A DNA stretch of 64,000 bases, taken from the NCBI RefSeq assembly GCF_918731615.1, contig NZ_OU957226.1, forward strand, positions 992,001-1,056,000, in the 5' to 3' direction. Shown piece after piece: positions 1 through 8,872 of the stretch. A model generated the notes under the pieces. It was not told the origin of the DNA. It did no database searches and saw only the letters and a program-made list of their open reading frames with translations. The position numbers and the translations under genes are program-made. Numbering within the stretch: the first letter of the stretch is position 1; every line of letters starts with the position of its first letter. Origin of the DNA: Flavobacterium sp. CECT 9288. Its GTDB lineage: Bacteria; Bacteroidota; Bacteroidia; Flavobacteriales; Flavobacteriaceae.

Positions 1-1064
1 AACTCCTCTTCGCGTGGAGCAATTAAACTGATTGCAGTACCTGTAGCATCTGCACGACCAGTTCTACCTATACGGTGTATGTACAATTCCGGCAATTCGG
101 GTATTTCAAAATTGACAACATGTGTTATATTTGAGATATCTAAACCTCTAGCCATAATATCTGTTGTAATCAAACCTCTTAAGTTTCCTTCTTGAAAAGA
201 GGCCATAGTACTCAAACGATAATTTTGTGATTTATTAGAGTGAATGACACCAAATTGTCCATCAAAATCTTCTTCTATGCGATCGTGTAGTAAATCGGAT
301 ATTTTTTTGTTGTTCACAAAAACAAGAACGCGACTCATATCTGGTGTGGTAGATAATAAGTGTTTTAATAAATTAACTTTCGTGTTAAAATTAGGAACGT
401 TGTATGTGATTTGCGTAATGTTTTCTAACGGAGTTCCTGATGCAGATAGTGTAACTTCTTCGGGATAATCAAAGAAATCATTCAAAATAGCATCTACTTC
501 ATCAGTCATGGTGGCTGAAAAAAGAATGTTCTGACGTTTTTTTGGCATCATTGCCAAAATTGCAGTAAGTTGGGTTCTAAAACCTAGATTAAGCATTTCA
601 TCAAACTCATCAATTACGAGTTTTTGCATTTCCTCAAATCGGATTACGTTATCCAATGTTAAGTCCATTATTCGGCCAGGTGTTCCAACTAATATGTCGC
701 AACCTTTATAAACAGTAGTTTTTTGTGTGTTGATATTTACACCACCAAAAATACCAATAGTACGAACCGACATGTATTTTGTCAATTTTTCAACCTCTTC
801 CACCACTTGCACTACAAGCTCGCGCGTAGGGACTAGGATTACTATTTTAGGAGTATGTCCAGGTGTAAATTTGTATAATTTGAGTAAAGGAAGTAGGTAA
901 GCAAATGTTTTACCAGTTCCCGTTTGCGCAATTCCCATCATATCTCTACCAGACATGATTACTGAGAATGTTTTTGCTTGAATAGGGGTAGGTGTTGTAA
1001 ATCCTAAATCATCGATCGCTTTCTGTACGGATTTAGGAAGATTGAATTGCTCAAAAGTAGTCAT
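1..1064 (-). CDS. DEAD-box RNA helicase, C-terminus cut by window edge
   Basis: ATP-dependent RNA helicase of the RhlE-like DEAD-box group, probably acting in ribosome assembly or mRNA turnover. My own translation from the ATG at 1064 reads MTTFEQFNLP and shows the motifs in order: Q motif FTTPTPIQ, Walker A AQTGTGKT, motif Ia PTRELV, motif II DEFD (not DEAD), motif III SAT, and motif VI HRIGRTGR near the window edge. About 354 codons are present; the C-terminal tail lies outside. A -7 element (TATCTTTG on the minus strand) lies just upstream. The DEFD form keeps the catalytic DE pair, so activity is expected. Confidence 0.93.
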   Translation of the reverse strand, partial: MTTFEQFNLPKSVQKAIDDLGFTTPTPIQAKTFSVIMSGRDMMGIAQTGTGKTFAYLLPLLKLYKFTPGHTPKIVILVPTRELVVQVVEEVEKLTKYMSVRTIGIFGGVNINTQKTTVYKGCDILVGTPGRIMDLTLDNVIRFEEMQKLVIDEFDEMLNLGFRTQLTAILAMMPKKRQNILFSATMTDEVDAILNDFFDYPEEVTLSASGTPLENITQITYNVPNFNTKVNLLKHLLSTTPDMSRVLVFVNNKKISDLLHDRIEEDFDGQFGVIHSNKSQNYRLSTMASFQEGNLRGLITTDIMARGLDISNITHVVNFEIPELPELYIHRIGRTGRADATGTAISLIAPREEE

Positions 1065-1080
1065 TTGCTTTAATTTTTTG

Positions 1081-1108
1081 CAAAGATAGTCTTTTTGAAA
1101 GTAATCAA
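1081..1108 (-). promoter_or_regulatory. Bacteroidota-type promoter for the DEAD-box helicase
   Basis: Read on the minus strand, TTG (1106-1108) and TATCTTTG (1081-1088) are separated by 17 bp. This fits the -33 TTG / -7 TAnnTTTG consensus of Bacteroidota sigma factor. The helicase start codon follows after about 16 bases. Confidence 0.55.
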
Positions 1109-1173
1109 GCAAATGTGCTAATTTACAGTCTTTTTGTTATTGATATAGATAAAATAGCGCCTTGGAAAATGTT

Positions 1174-1938
1174 TTAAAAACCTTCAAAAACGCCTAGTCC
1201 AAATAAGGCAAAATCATACTTCACAGGATCTTGTGCGTCAAATTCGCGAAGTTTAGCGTCTAATTCTGCTAGGGCTTTTCCATCATTTTGTTTTCTAGTA
1301 AGCAACCCCAGTTTTCTTGCCACATTACCAGAGTGTACATCAAGCGGGCAAGATAGAGAAGCCGTTGAGATGCTTTTCCAGACGCCCAGATCAACGCCAG
1401 TTTTGTCATTCCGAACCATCCACCTTAAATACATGTTGATTCTTTTTGCTGCCGAATTGTTCAAAGGATCTGAAACGTGTTTTTGAGTTCGAGCGAGATG
1501 AGGGATAGAAAAAAATATTTTTTTAAATTCGGAAATGCTATTTTGCATCGAATGGGGTTCTTGATTTTTGGCAAAAACCGTTTCTAGTCCACCGTGATGG
1601 GAATAGATGTTTTGTAAAGATTGGATGAATCCAATGAAATCTTGACCATTAAAAGTACGATGAACAAATGTATGTAATCGTTCTAAATCAGCTGTTTTGT
1701 GTGACATCACAAAATCATAAGGTGCATTGCCCATTAAGTCCAGCATGCGATGCGAATTTTGTATGATCATTTTACGATTCCCCCAGGCAATGGTAGCACT
1801 TAGAAAACCAGCAATTTCAACATCTTCTTTTTGTGAATACAGATGCGGAATTTGAACAGGATCACTTTCTATAAAATCTAAGGTGTTGTATTGTAAAACT
1901 TTGTTGTCTAGAAAATCTTTTAATTCTTTTGTAGTCAT
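1174..1938 (-). CDS. TIGR02757 (DUF2400) family protein
   Basis: 254 aa, recognised as the TIGR02757/DUF2400 family common in Bacteroidota. Typical stretches are the N-terminal DNKVLQYNTLDFIESDPVQIPH, written here only as DNKV and DPVQIPH, the central IAWGNRKMI, and the C-terminal SCPLDVHSGNVARKLGLL region followed by FGLGVF at the end. The family has no demonstrated biochemical role. The helix-rich middle with an LDVHSGN segment recalls helix-hairpin-helix DNA glycosylase folds, but that is an inference. It stands alone between the helicase and an ABC ATPase, transcribed in the same direction as both. Confidence 0.8.
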   Translation of the reverse strand: MTTKELKDFLDNKVLQYNTLDFIESDPVQIPHLYSQKEDVEIAGFLSATIAWGNRKMIIQNSHRMLDLMGNAPYDFVMSHKTADLERLHTFVHRTFNGQDFIGFIQSLQNIYSHHGGLETVFAKNQEPHSMQNSISEFKKIFFSIPHLARTQKHVSDPLNNSAAKRINMYLRWMVRNDKTGVDLGVWKSISTASLSCPLDVHSGNVARKLGLLTRKQNDGKALAELDAKLREFDAQDPVKYDFALFGLGVFEGF

Positions 1939-1991
1939 TATAAAGGAGGAAAGGTATAATAAGAAAGAGTGTGTTTGTAACGGCTTTTTTT

Positions 1992-2091
1992 AGCCCAGAT
2001 AGGAACGGCATCTCCCGATTTTAAAAAAATAAGGCTTTTTCAGCCGTAGTTTTTATAATCGGGAATACAGTGGATAGCTGGAAAAAGCTCC
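1992..2091. repeat. Degenerate intergenic stem-loop element, copy A
   Basis: Starts AGCCCAGATAGGAACGGCA, has an outer stem TCCCGATT (2013-2020) / AATCGGGA (2057-2064) with an inner GGCT...AGCC stem, and ends CAGTGGATAGCTGGAAAAAG. The CCCAGAT and AGTGGATAGC/AGCTGGA parts recur at 14317-14350, 25741-25822 and 29345-29460. It directly follows the 3' end of the minus-strand ABC ATPase gene. Confidence 0.55.
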
Positions 2092-2774
2092 TAATTACTA
2101 ATCAAACCATCCACCATGACTAGTTTTCTGTCGGCCATATTAGCGAGTTCTTCATTATGAGTTACGATCACAAATGTTTGTCCAAATTCATCTCTTAGTT
2201 TAAAGAAAAGCTGATGTAAATTCTCTGCCGATGTAGTGTCAAGGTTTCCTGAAGGCTCATCTGCAAAAATAACCGCTGGTTTGTTGATTAGTGCTCGTGC
2301 CACGGCTACGCGTTGCTGCTCTCCACCCGAAAGTTCATTTGGTTTGTGATTTATGCGGTGCGAAAGGCCCAAATAGTCTAATAATTTTTTCGCTTCTTGC
2401 TCTGTTTCTCCTTTTGGTTTGTTGGCAATAAATGCTGGAATGCAAACATTTTCAAGTGCAGTAAATTCAGGAAGTAGTTGGTGAAACTGAAATATGAATC
2501 CTAAATTTAAATTCCTGAAAGTAGATAAAACTTTGTCATTCATGGTCAAAATGTCTCGACCATTGATAAACAAGGAAGTTGTTGTTTTTTGAATATCTGT
2601 GTTGGGTATAGTATTGGGTTTGTCTAAGGTGCCTAAAATTTGCAAGAGTGTTGTTTTTCCTGCGCCTGATGATCCTACAATAGATACAATTTCTCCTTTT
2701 TTAATATGCAAATCAACTCCTTTGAGTACATGTAGTTTATCGTAGTATTTATGTATATTTTTGACTTCAATCAT
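2091..2774 (-). CDS. ABC transporter ATP-binding protein, LolD-like
   Basis: 227 aa, a cytoplasmic ATPase subunit of the LolD/MacB class, which drives permeases that release lipoproteins or extrude substrates from the inner membrane. Visible motifs are Walker [10 protein letters not shown] (about residues 34-42), Q-loop [18 protein letters not shown], signature [15 protein letters not shown], Walker [13 protein letters not shown] and H-loop VTHNEE. Its length and the Q-loop wording match LolD. No permease is encoded next to it, so the partner must be elsewhere, as often happens in Flavobacteriia. The exact substrate cannot be read from sequence. Confidence 0.88.
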   Translation of the reverse strand: MIEVKNIHKYYDKLHVLKGVDLHIKKGEIVSIVGSSGAGKTTLLQILGTLDKPNTIPNTDIQKTTTSLFINGRDILTMNDKVLSTFRNLNLGFIFQFHQLLPEFTALENVCIPAFIANKPKGETEQEAKKLLDYLGLSHRINHKPNELSGGEQQRVAVARALINKPAVIFADEPSGNLDTTSAENLHQLFFKLRDEFGQTFVIVTHNEELANMADRKLVMVDGLISN

Positions 2775-2895
2775 TTTATTCTGTTTTTACAAAGAAACAA
2801 AGATTTTAAGGATTATGAATTGGAAGTCATTAATTTTTCAGTTTGACAAACTATAAACTTTAGTTAAGAATAGGTCTAAGGTGTTTGATAATAAA

Positions 2896-2903
2896 TAACT
2901 TTG
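2896..2903 (+). promoter_or_regulatory. -7 element upstream of msrA
   Basis: TAACTTTG matches TAnnTTTG and lies 15 bases before the msrA start codon. No good -33 TTG is seen at the usual distance. Confidence 0.35.
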
Positions 2904-2918
2904 ATTAAAATTTAAAAT

Positions 2919-3566
2919 ATGAAAAAAATAATTGGATTGATGATCGCCCTTTTGCCCTTTTCATTTTGTGCCAAAGAAAGAAACGTAATTGTACCTAAAA
3001 GTTTAGAAACAAAAAATATGGAAAAACAAGGAGATTTAGAGATTGCAACATTTGCAGGAGGTTGTTTTTGGTGTACCGAGGCAGTATTTTTACAGCTTGA
3101 CGGAGTGAGTAAAGTAGTTTCAGGTTACATAGGTGGAAACACTGTGAATCCTACTTATAATGATATTTCTACCGGAGAAACGGGACATGCAGAGGCTATT
3201 GAAATAACTTTTGACCCAAAGAAAATAAGTTTTGGAGAGTTACTGGAGATATTTTTTGCAACTCATGATCCTACAACGCTTAACCGTCAAGGTGCTGATG
3301 TAGGGACACAATACCGTAGTGAAATTTTTTATCACAATGAGACTCAAAAACAGTTGTCACAGGATTACATAGCCTTGATGACACAAGAAAATACTTTTGG
3401 TAAACCAATTGTGACTAAAATATCAGCTGCCACAAAATTTTATGTTGCTGAAGAATACCATCAAAATTACTACAACCAAAACAAAACGCAAGGGTATTGT
3501 AGTTATGTAATTACTCCAAAAATTGATAAGTTGAAGAAAATGTATCAAGGAAAGCTTAAGAAATAA
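2919..3566 (+). CDS. msrA: Peptide-methionine (S)-S-oxide reductase MsrA, exported form
   Basis: 215 aa. MsrA reduces the S-epimer of methionine sulfoxide in proteins. The catalytic motif GCFWC is at residues 48-52 with Cys49 as nucleophile. Further family motifs are SGYIGG, TGHAEAI, HDPTT, QYRS and AEEYHQNY. An N-terminal hydrophobic segment ends at Cys17 (LLPFSFC), so the enzyme is probably exported and possibly a lipoprotein, although the lipobox is atypical. The GYCSY segment near the C-terminus may hold a resolving cysteine. No MsrB domain is fused. Monocistronic by position. Confidence 0.93.
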   Translation: MKKIIGLMIALLPFSFCAKERNVIVPKSLETKNMEKQGDLEIATFAGGCFWCTEAVFLQLDGVSKVVSGYIGGNTVNPTYNDISTGETGHAEAIEITFDPKKISFGELLEIFFATHDPTTLNRQGADVGTQYRSEIFYHNETQKQLSQDYIALMTQENTFGKPIVTKISAATKFYVAEEYHQNYYNQNKTQGYCSYVITPKIDKLKKMYQGKLKK

Positions 3567-3613
3567 TTGGCATTAGATTTGTATATTGTTCAATAAATAT
3601 AAATTGAATACTT

Positions 3614-3913
3614 ATGATACAATCTGCTGCTAATGTTGAAGCAAATAACAAAACAAGAAATCTTGTATTGGGAATATTATTTGATGCTATTGGGATGCTT
3701 TCTTTTACCATTCCTCTTCTTGGAGAATTTTCAGATGTAGTTTGGGCGCCTTTAGCAGGTTTTTTAATGACTTGGATGTATAAAGGGAAAATAGGTAAAG
3801 TAGGAGGAGTGTTAACTTTTCTTGAAGAAATTATACCTTTTACTGATTTTATACCCACATTTACCTTAACGTGGATATACACGTATTTAATAAAAAATAA
3901 AAATGCCTCGTAA
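3614..3913 (+). CDS. Small membrane protein of unknown function
   Basis: 99 aa with two or three hydrophobic segments (about residues 18-35, 42-56 and 78-93) and a soluble N-terminus rich in Asn and Ala. I do not recognise a named family, although proteins of this type are frequent in Flavobacterium. It sits 47 bases after msrA and may be co-transcribed with it. The last three codons plus the stop form the 5' arm and loop of the downstream terminator hairpin, which is unusual. Confidence 0.7.
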   Translation: MIQSAANVEANNKTRNLVLGILFDAIGMLSFTIPLLGEFSDVVWAPLAGFLMTWMYKGKIGKVGGVLTFLEEIIPFTDFIPTFTLTWIYTYLIKNKNAS

Positions 3914-3926
3914 CGAGGCATTTTTT
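3902..3926. terminator. Bidirectional terminator overlapping a stop codon
   Basis: Stem AATGCCTCG (3902-3910), loop TAA (3911-3913, which is the stop codon of the upstream gene), stem CGAGGCATT (3914-3922), followed by T6 and preceded by an A-rich run. It serves the convergent genes on both sides. Confidence 0.85.
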
Positions 3927-4227
3927 ATGATTTAAAAAGAAATCCGAGTCCTAATCTTTTCAGCATTTTTTTCTCCAATGCCCAAAAGAATTTGAATTGC
4001 CCAAATATAAAACCAATACAAACCAGTAATACTTGGTAAATAGGGAATATTAATATCAAACGTACAGGAATTATCCAATATCCCAAAGAATCTTTTGTTA
4101 TACCTAGCCACGTACAAAACGGTTTAGACAACCAAGCTGATGCTGATCCCGTGATAGCAAAAACGATTAGAATTATTATGAACTGAAAATTTGTTTCAAT
4201 TCCCCAACGTTGTTTGAGTTTATTCAT
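3925..4227 (-). CDS. Small membrane protein, DUF6787-like
   Basis: 100 aa with two clear transmembrane segments: residues about 14-32 (FQFIIILIVFAITGSASAW) and 52-75 (IIPVRLILIFPIYQVLL region). The C-terminus is basic. It resembles the DUF6787 family of Flavobacteriia, whose members are sometimes mislabelled diacylglyceryl transferase; no function is known. A minus-strand -7 element (TATATTTG, 4245-4252) lies 17 bases upstream of the start, so this gene probably has its own promoter. Its 3' end lies inside the shared terminator. Confidence 0.7.
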   Translation of the reverse strand: MNKLKQRWGIETNFQFIIILIVFAITGSASAWLSKPFCTWLGITKDSLGYWIIPVRLILIFPIYQVLLVCIGFIFGQFKFFWALEKKMLKRLGLGFLFKS

Positions 4228-4259
4228 TTTTATTTATAATGAATACAAATATAGTAAGA

Positions 4260-4694
4260 TTATCTCATGGGTACAAAACCAAAAAGTCTTTGATTGTATG
4301 TATTTTGAAAAAATATCATGTAGTTGTATATCAAATAATTTACTTCATACCCGTAATTTATATTAGGATCATAATTAATTGTCATTTCGTATAAATTAGG
4401 ATTAAAACGCTGTGGTTGCAAAACACGGTTATTCCATTCGGTTACATAAAAACGGTTTTTATTTTCTAGAAAAGCCTGTGTGTGATAATTTCTAGGCAAA
4501 GCTGTGGCATTTAGCCAAGAATTAAAACCAGGTGCAATAATGATTACCTCGTATTCTAGTTCTTCATTTGCTATTCTTACGGTATCATTACTAGAATTAT
4601 TTGACGGATTTTTTATAGCTGTAAATGGAGTAGTTGTAGCACAACTGTACATGATGAGCGCTACTATTCCTAATATATATAAACTACGTTTCAT
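4260..4694 (-). CDS. Lipoprotein, DUF6146-like
   Basis: 144 aa. The signal peptide ends in MYSC, so Cys18 is the probable lipidated residue. The mature part contains YEVIIIAPGFNSWL, PRNYHTQAFLENKNR and a C-terminal INYGYEVNYLIYNYMIFFQN block, wording I associate with DUF6146, a Flavobacteriia family of unknown role. It is probably attached to the periplasmic or outer face of a membrane. Short gap to the upstream DUF937-like gene; direction shared with the downstream membrane protein. Confidence 0.75.
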   Translation of the reverse strand: MKRSLYILGIVALIMYSCATTTPFTAIKNPSNNSSNDTVRIANEELEYEVIIIAPGFNSWLNATALPRNYHTQAFLENKNRFYVTEWNNRVLQPQRFNPNLYEMTINYDPNINYGYEVNYLIYNYMIFFQNTYNQRLFGFVPMR

Positions 4695-4755
4695 AATCGA
4701 AATTTTACTTTAAATTTACAACTATATTCTCTTTTTTTAAAACCATTTAACAAAA

Positions 4756-4783
4756 AAAAAATCACCTAAGTAGGTGATTTTTA
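4756..4783. terminator. Rho-independent terminator after the DUF937-like gene
   Basis: AAAAATCACCTA, loop AG, TAGGTGATTTTT, with A and T runs on both sides. It follows the stop of the minus-strand gene that ends at 4791. Confidence 0.8.
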
Positions 4784-4790
4784 ATGTTTT

Positions 4791-5354
4791 TTATTTTCCA
4801 AATAGTTTGCCAAGAATTCCGCCTAGTCCACCACCTTTACCAGATACGGCTGCCATTGCATCGCTAATGTCTACTTTTCCATCAGCATTTTGATCTAAAC
4901 CAAATTGTCCTCCATATTTTGAAATTGCATCCATAATTCCAGATCCTTGAGCTCCGCCTCCAGATATAGCTGCAATGATATCAGAGATTTGAAAACTACT
5001 ATCATTAGGATCTTTTGCTTTATTTACCAATGATCCTAGAATTTGAGGAATCAAACTTCCTGCAACACCTGATGCTGCATCTGCATTGATACCAAATTTT
5101 TCTCCAAGACTTCCAGTAAGTTGTTCAGTAAGCTTTTGAACTACAGGATTTGAAGCGTTTTGAGCATTATCTCCTTGAAACAAAGAAGCCAATTGTTCTA
5201 CACCGCCCTCTGAAGCAATTTTTTGTAAACCAGAAAAAATGGAGCTACTAGCTTCTTCAATAACTGCCTCGTTTTGTTCGTTTGGAATGGCATTGTTTTT
5301 AACAACTGACTCGACTCCAAATTGTTGCGCTAATTGTGTTAATTGTTCTAACAT
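4791..5354 (-). CDS. DUF937-like protein with a Ca-binding-like loop
   Basis: 187 aa. It begins MLEQLTQLAQQFGVESV and is rich in Ala, Gly and Gln with repeated short helices, as in DUF937 (YidB-like) proteins. Near the C-terminus DQNADGKVDISDA matches an EF-hand or dockerin-type calcium loop (D-x-N-x-D-G-x-x-D). The protein ends in a glycine-rich GGLGGILGKLFGK tail. There is no signal peptide. A -7 element (TAGATTTG, 5378-5385 on the minus strand) precedes the gene. Function unknown. Confidence 0.75.
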   Translation of the reverse strand: MLEQLTQLAQQFGVESVVKNNAIPNEQNEAVIEEASSSIFSGLQKIASEGGVEQLASLFQGDNAQNASNPVVQKLTEQLTGSLGEKFGINADAASGVAGSLIPQILGSLVNKAKDPNDSSFQISDIIAAISGGGAQGSGIMDAISKYGGQFGLDQNADGKVDISDAMAAVSGKGGGLGGILGKLFGK

Positions 5355-5391
5355 AGGTTTTGGTTTTGTTTAGATATCAAATCTAATAAAA

Positions 5392-5426
5392 AAAAAGGAT
5401 TTATTACTTAAAATAAATCCCTTTTA
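5392..5426 (-). terminator. Terminator after serA
   Basis: Read on the minus strand, AAAGGGATTTATT, a short A-rich loop, AATAAATCCTTT and a T9 run form a stem with one bulged base. It lies 22 bases past the serA stop. Confidence 0.7.
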
Positions 5427-5447
5427 ATCATTTCATCACATTAAACC

Positions 5448-6398
5448 TTATCCCAAAATACTTATAATTTGTTGGGCTAGTTCAGTTCCTATTCTATCTT
5501 GTGCCTCACCTGTAGCAGCACCTATGTGTGGTGTTAGTGAGATTTTGTGGTGCATTAATATTGCCATCTCTGGCGTTGGTTCACTCTCAAAAACGTCTAA
5601 TCCTGCAAACAATATTTTCCCGCTATCCAGTCCTTTAAGTAAAGCCACCTCGTCAATTACACCGCCACGGGCACAATTTACAATTCCTACACCATCTTTC
5701 ATGCTAGCAATTTCTTTATCACTAATAATGTAACCGTTTTGCGCAGGTACATGTAGGGTAATAAAATCAGCCTCTTTAAAAACTGATTCTAAAGATTGTG
5801 AAACGATAGTTGTGGTAATAGATTGACCGTCAAAAAAAGATACCGTGACATCTACTTGAGGAATAAAACTATCCGCAGCAATAACTTTCATTCCAAGTCC
5901 AAGCGCCATTTTTGCAGTAGCCTGACCAATACGGCCAATGCCCACAATTCCAAGCGTTTTTCCTCTCAATTCAATTCCGTTACCATACGCTTTCTTTAAA
6001 CCATCAAAGTTGGTATCGCCTTCAAGTGGCATATTTCTATTCGAGTCGTGCAAAAATCGAACTCCCGAAAATAAATGTGCAAAAACCAACTCTGCCACAG
6101 ATTCTGATGATGAAGCAGGCGTATTAATCACTGCAATCCCTTTGCTTTTAGCATAATCCACATCAATATTATCCATACCTACGCCTCCACGACCTATAAT
6201 TTTCAAGCCTGGACAAGCATCAATAATGTCTTTACGAACCTTAGTCGCGCTTCTTACTAAAACGACACTTACATTGTTTTCATTAACAAAATTAGCCACT
6301 TGTTCCTGCGCTACTTTTGTTGTTATAACTTCAAAACCACCTTTTTCTAAAGCTTGAATTCCACTTTTTGAAATTCCATCGTTGGCTAATACTTTCAT
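5448..6398 (-). CDS. serA: D-3-phosphoglycerate dehydrogenase (short form)
   Basis: 316 aa. It oxidises 3-phosphoglycerate to 3-phosphohydroxypyruvate with NAD, the first step of serine synthesis. The Rossmann motif is GIVGIGRIGQATA (about residues 151-163). Catalytic Arg is in NCARGGVIDE, Glu in DVFESEP and His in LTPHIGA. There is no C-terminal ACT or ASB domain, so feedback inhibition by serine of the E. coli type is not expected. The gene follows serC with a 112-base AT-rich gap, forming a serC-serA unit. Confidence 0.93.
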   Translation of the reverse strand: MKVLANDGISKSGIQALEKGGFEVITTKVAQEQVANFVNENNVSVVLVRSATKVRKDIIDACPGLKIIGRGGVGMDNIDVDYAKSKGIAVINTPASSSESVAELVFAHLFSGVRFLHDSNRNMPLEGDTNFDGLKKAYGNGIELRGKTLGIVGIGRIGQATAKMALGLGMKVIAADSFIPQVDVTVSFFDGQSITTTIVSQSLESVFKEADFITLHVPAQNGYIISDKEIASMKDGVGIVNCARGGVIDEVALLKGLDSGKILFAGLDVFESEPTPEMAILMHHKISLTPHIGAATGEAQDRIGTELAQQIISILG

Positions 6399-6510
6399 TT
6401 TATTTTATTTTTAAGGATTGAAAAATTTAAAGATTCAATCGATATTGTTTATTGTATTGATTGATTAAAAATTGATTTTTAAATCTTTAAATCATTCAAT
6501 ATTTTAATTT

Positions 6511-7581
6511 TTAAATTGCCTTTTCCAAAGCCTGCATTACATCCACCAGTACTTGAACGCTCTCTAATGGTAACGCATTGTACATAGAAGCTCTGTAGCC
6601 ACCTACTGAACGATGCCCTGGTAATCCTGAAATTCCTGCAGCTTTCCACAAAGCGTCAAAGTTTGCGGCATGTGCTTCATCATTTAACAAGAAAGTGGCA
6701 TTCATATTAGAACGATCCTCCACAGCAGCAGCTCCTTTAAACAATGGATTTCTATCAATTTCGGCATACAGTAATGCTGCTTTTGCATTGTTTATTTTTT
6801 CAATGGCTGCAATTCCACCTAAGTTTTTCAACCATTGTAAAGTCAATAAAGAAGCGTAAACAGGGAAAACAGGAGGTGTGTTGTACATACTTTCTGCTTT
6901 AATATGTTTGGTATAATCCAGCATACTAGGAATAGTTCTGCCAGTTTTACCTAGAATTTCTTCTTTTACAACAATCAATGTGGTTCCTGCAGGTCCCATG
7001 TTTTTTTGAGCTCCAGCATAGATCAAGTCAAATTTTGAAAAATCCAATACTCTTGAAAAAATATCCGAACTCATGTCGCATACAAGTGGTATGCTAGTTT
7101 CTGGAAACTCCTTCATTTGGGTACCAAAGATGGTATTATTACTCGTACAGTGAAAATAATCAGCATCTTCAGGAATACTGTATCCTTTTGGAATATGATT
7201 GTAATTTTGTTCTTTAGAGGAACCTATGATGCTAGTTTCTCCAAAAAGTTGTGCTTCTTTAATAGCAGCAGCAGCCCATGTTCCTGTGTCCAGGTAAGCG
7301 GCTTTTCCATTTTCTTTCATCAAGTTGTAAGGAACCATCAAAAATTCAAGACTAGCACCACCTGCTAGAAATAATGCTTGGTAGCCTTTGCCTTCAAGAC
7401 CTAATAATTCTAGAACAAGTGATCGAGCTTCATCCATAACGGCCACAAAATCTTTGCTTCTGTGAGACATTTCTAAAAGAGATAATCCAGAATCATTGAA
7501 ATTTAATATCGCTTGTGCTGATTTTTCAAAAACTTCTTGGGGTAAAATGCAAGGTCCTGCGCTGTAGTTGTGTTTTTTCAT
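6511..7581 (-). CDS. serC: Phosphoserine aminotransferase
   Basis: 356 aa from the ATG at 7581 (MKKHNYSAGPCILPQ); an upstream in-frame start would add 11 residues with no family match, so the internal ATG is preferred. PLP enzyme converting 3-phosphohydroxypyruvate and glutamate to phosphoserine. Family marks are YSAGPCILP, the glycine-rich FLAGGASLEF, the PLP-lysine region IYAGAQKNMGPAG and the C-terminal LPGHRSVGGYRASMYNA. It is the first gene of the serC-serA unit. Confidence 0.95.
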   Translation of the reverse strand: MKKHNYSAGPCILPQEVFEKSAQAILNFNDSGLSLLEMSHRSKDFVAVMDEARSLVLELLGLEGKGYQALFLAGGASLEFLMVPYNLMKENGKAAYLDTGTWAAAAIKEAQLFGETSIIGSSKEQNYNHIPKGYSIPEDADYFHCTSNNTIFGTQMKEFPETSIPLVCDMSSDIFSRVLDFSKFDLIYAGAQKNMGPAGTTLIVVKEEILGKTGRTIPSMLDYTKHIKAESMYNTPPVFPVYASLLTLQWLKNLGGIAAIEKINNAKAALLYAEIDRNPLFKGAAAVEDRSNMNATFLLNDEAHAANFDALWKAAGISGLPGHRSVGGYRASMYNALPLESVQVLVDVMQALEKAI

Positions 7582-7674
7582 GTGAGTAGTTATATCCAAA
7601 AAATTAAAAAGCAAATTTCGACAATAGCAGTTTAAAAAGCGTTAATTAATTCGAAATAATCGCACTTTTTTCTG

Positions 7675-8733
7675 CTAAATTGTTAACAAAAATGAAATTG
7701 TATCTATGTTATCTGCATAATCCCATAATTGCGGATTTTGAGTTTGTCCAAACGAAATACTTTTTTCAATACAACCACCAGAAACGATACATTGAAGTAG
7801 CTCATTTTCAGAATCTAACTTTGTTTGTAGTGTGGGTAAGTCGTCGTAATATTCATAAAAAACACTAGAAATAGGTGAGGCATGGCTTTGATCTTCTTTT
7901 ATAGTCAAAAAGCCATTGTCAAGCAACTTGAAATTACTCATCAAGAAAACCGCTTTGTTGTAATCGTAATTATTGGCGTATTTTTCATAATGAATGACAT
8001 CTTGGTATTCAAAAATGGCTTCAAAAAAGGCATCGAAATTATATCCTTTTGGTACAAAAAGTTTAGATACATTACGACATCCTAAACCAAAATATCTAAA
8101 AATATCTTCTCCTAAAGCAGTGAGTTCCTCCTTGTTTTCAGTACCAGTCAAAACCGCTACTGAATTTCTACTCTTTCTAATAATAGACGGTTTGTCTTTA
8201 AAATAATATTCGAAATATCTTGATGTATTGTTACTGCCTGTAGCTATTACGGCATCAAAGTTTTCTAATTTACCCTCAACAAACGTGATCTGGTTTTTAA
8301 GTTCAGGCGCAACAGCAATCAAATATTTGGCTAAAAAAGGCAGTAAATGTTGGTCGTTTGATGATGTTTTTACAATCACATTATTTCCAGTTATTAAAAC
8401 CGATAAAAAATCATGAAACCCAACTAGAGGAATGTTTCCTGCTAGTACTAATGCTATATTTTTTGGTTTTTGAATTTCTAAAGTATAGGCAGAAAGCCAT
8501 TGATCAAGGTTTTCTGCTGTTAATGCTTTAGACCAAGATTGAATTGAAAAATATACATTTTCAGGAGTATACCAGCCATTGTGTGATTGAGACAGGATAA
8601 TAAGTTCTTGAAAAGCATCAAAAAATGTTTCGTTGTGCAAAACATTTGGGCTTTTTGTGGTGTTGTTTTCAGAAAATTGACTTAAAAAATTTCCTAATTC
8701 AACAAAAACATTTTTTTTTGTTTCTAATGTCAT
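7675..8733 (-). CDS. Acyl-CoA reductase, LuxC-type
   Basis: 352 aa. A member of the LuxC/aldehyde-dehydrogenase superfamily, predicted to reduce an acyl-CoA to an aldehyde with NADPH. Seen are VLAGNIPLVGFHDFLSVL, VIATGSNNTSRYFEYYF, IIRKSRNSVAVLTG and the likely catalytic cysteine in FGLGCRNVSKLFVP. No luxD, luxE or luciferase gene is nearby, so bioluminescence is not implied; the real substrate is unknown. A -7 element (TATTTTTG, minus strand, 8772-8779) precedes it. It is divergent from the ferredoxin gene. Confidence 0.85.
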   Translation of the reverse strand: MTLETKKNVFVELGNFLSQFSENNTTKSPNVLHNETFFDAFQELIILSQSHNGWYTPENVYFSIQSWSKALTAENLDQWLSAYTLEIQKPKNIALVLAGNIPLVGFHDFLSVLITGNNVIVKTSSNDQHLLPFLAKYLIAVAPELKNQITFVEGKLENFDAVIATGSNNTSRYFEYYFKDKPSIIRKSRNSVAVLTGTENKEELTALGEDIFRYFGLGCRNVSKLFVPKGYNFDAFFEAIFEYQDVIHYEKYANNYDYNKAVFLMSNFKLLDNGFLTIKEDQSHASPISSVFYEYYDDLPTLQTKLDSENELLQCIVSGGCIEKSISFGQTQNPQLWDYADNIDTISFLLTI

Positions 8734-8872
8734 AATGTTTGCTTATGAATAGTTTTGATTGTAATTTTGCACAAAAATAAGCTATAAAAAGTATAGTAAA
8801 AAGATTAAAAGACGAAAGATAATAGATTCTTATACTCGAAAATCTTATTTGCTTAATTCCTAAATTAAAAAG

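Noticed and set aside
6413..6510. Tandem or regulatory repeat between serC and serA
   Set aside because: AT-rich with imperfect GATTTAAA-like and ATTGATT-like pieces but no regular period or clear hairpin; low complexity is enough to explain it.
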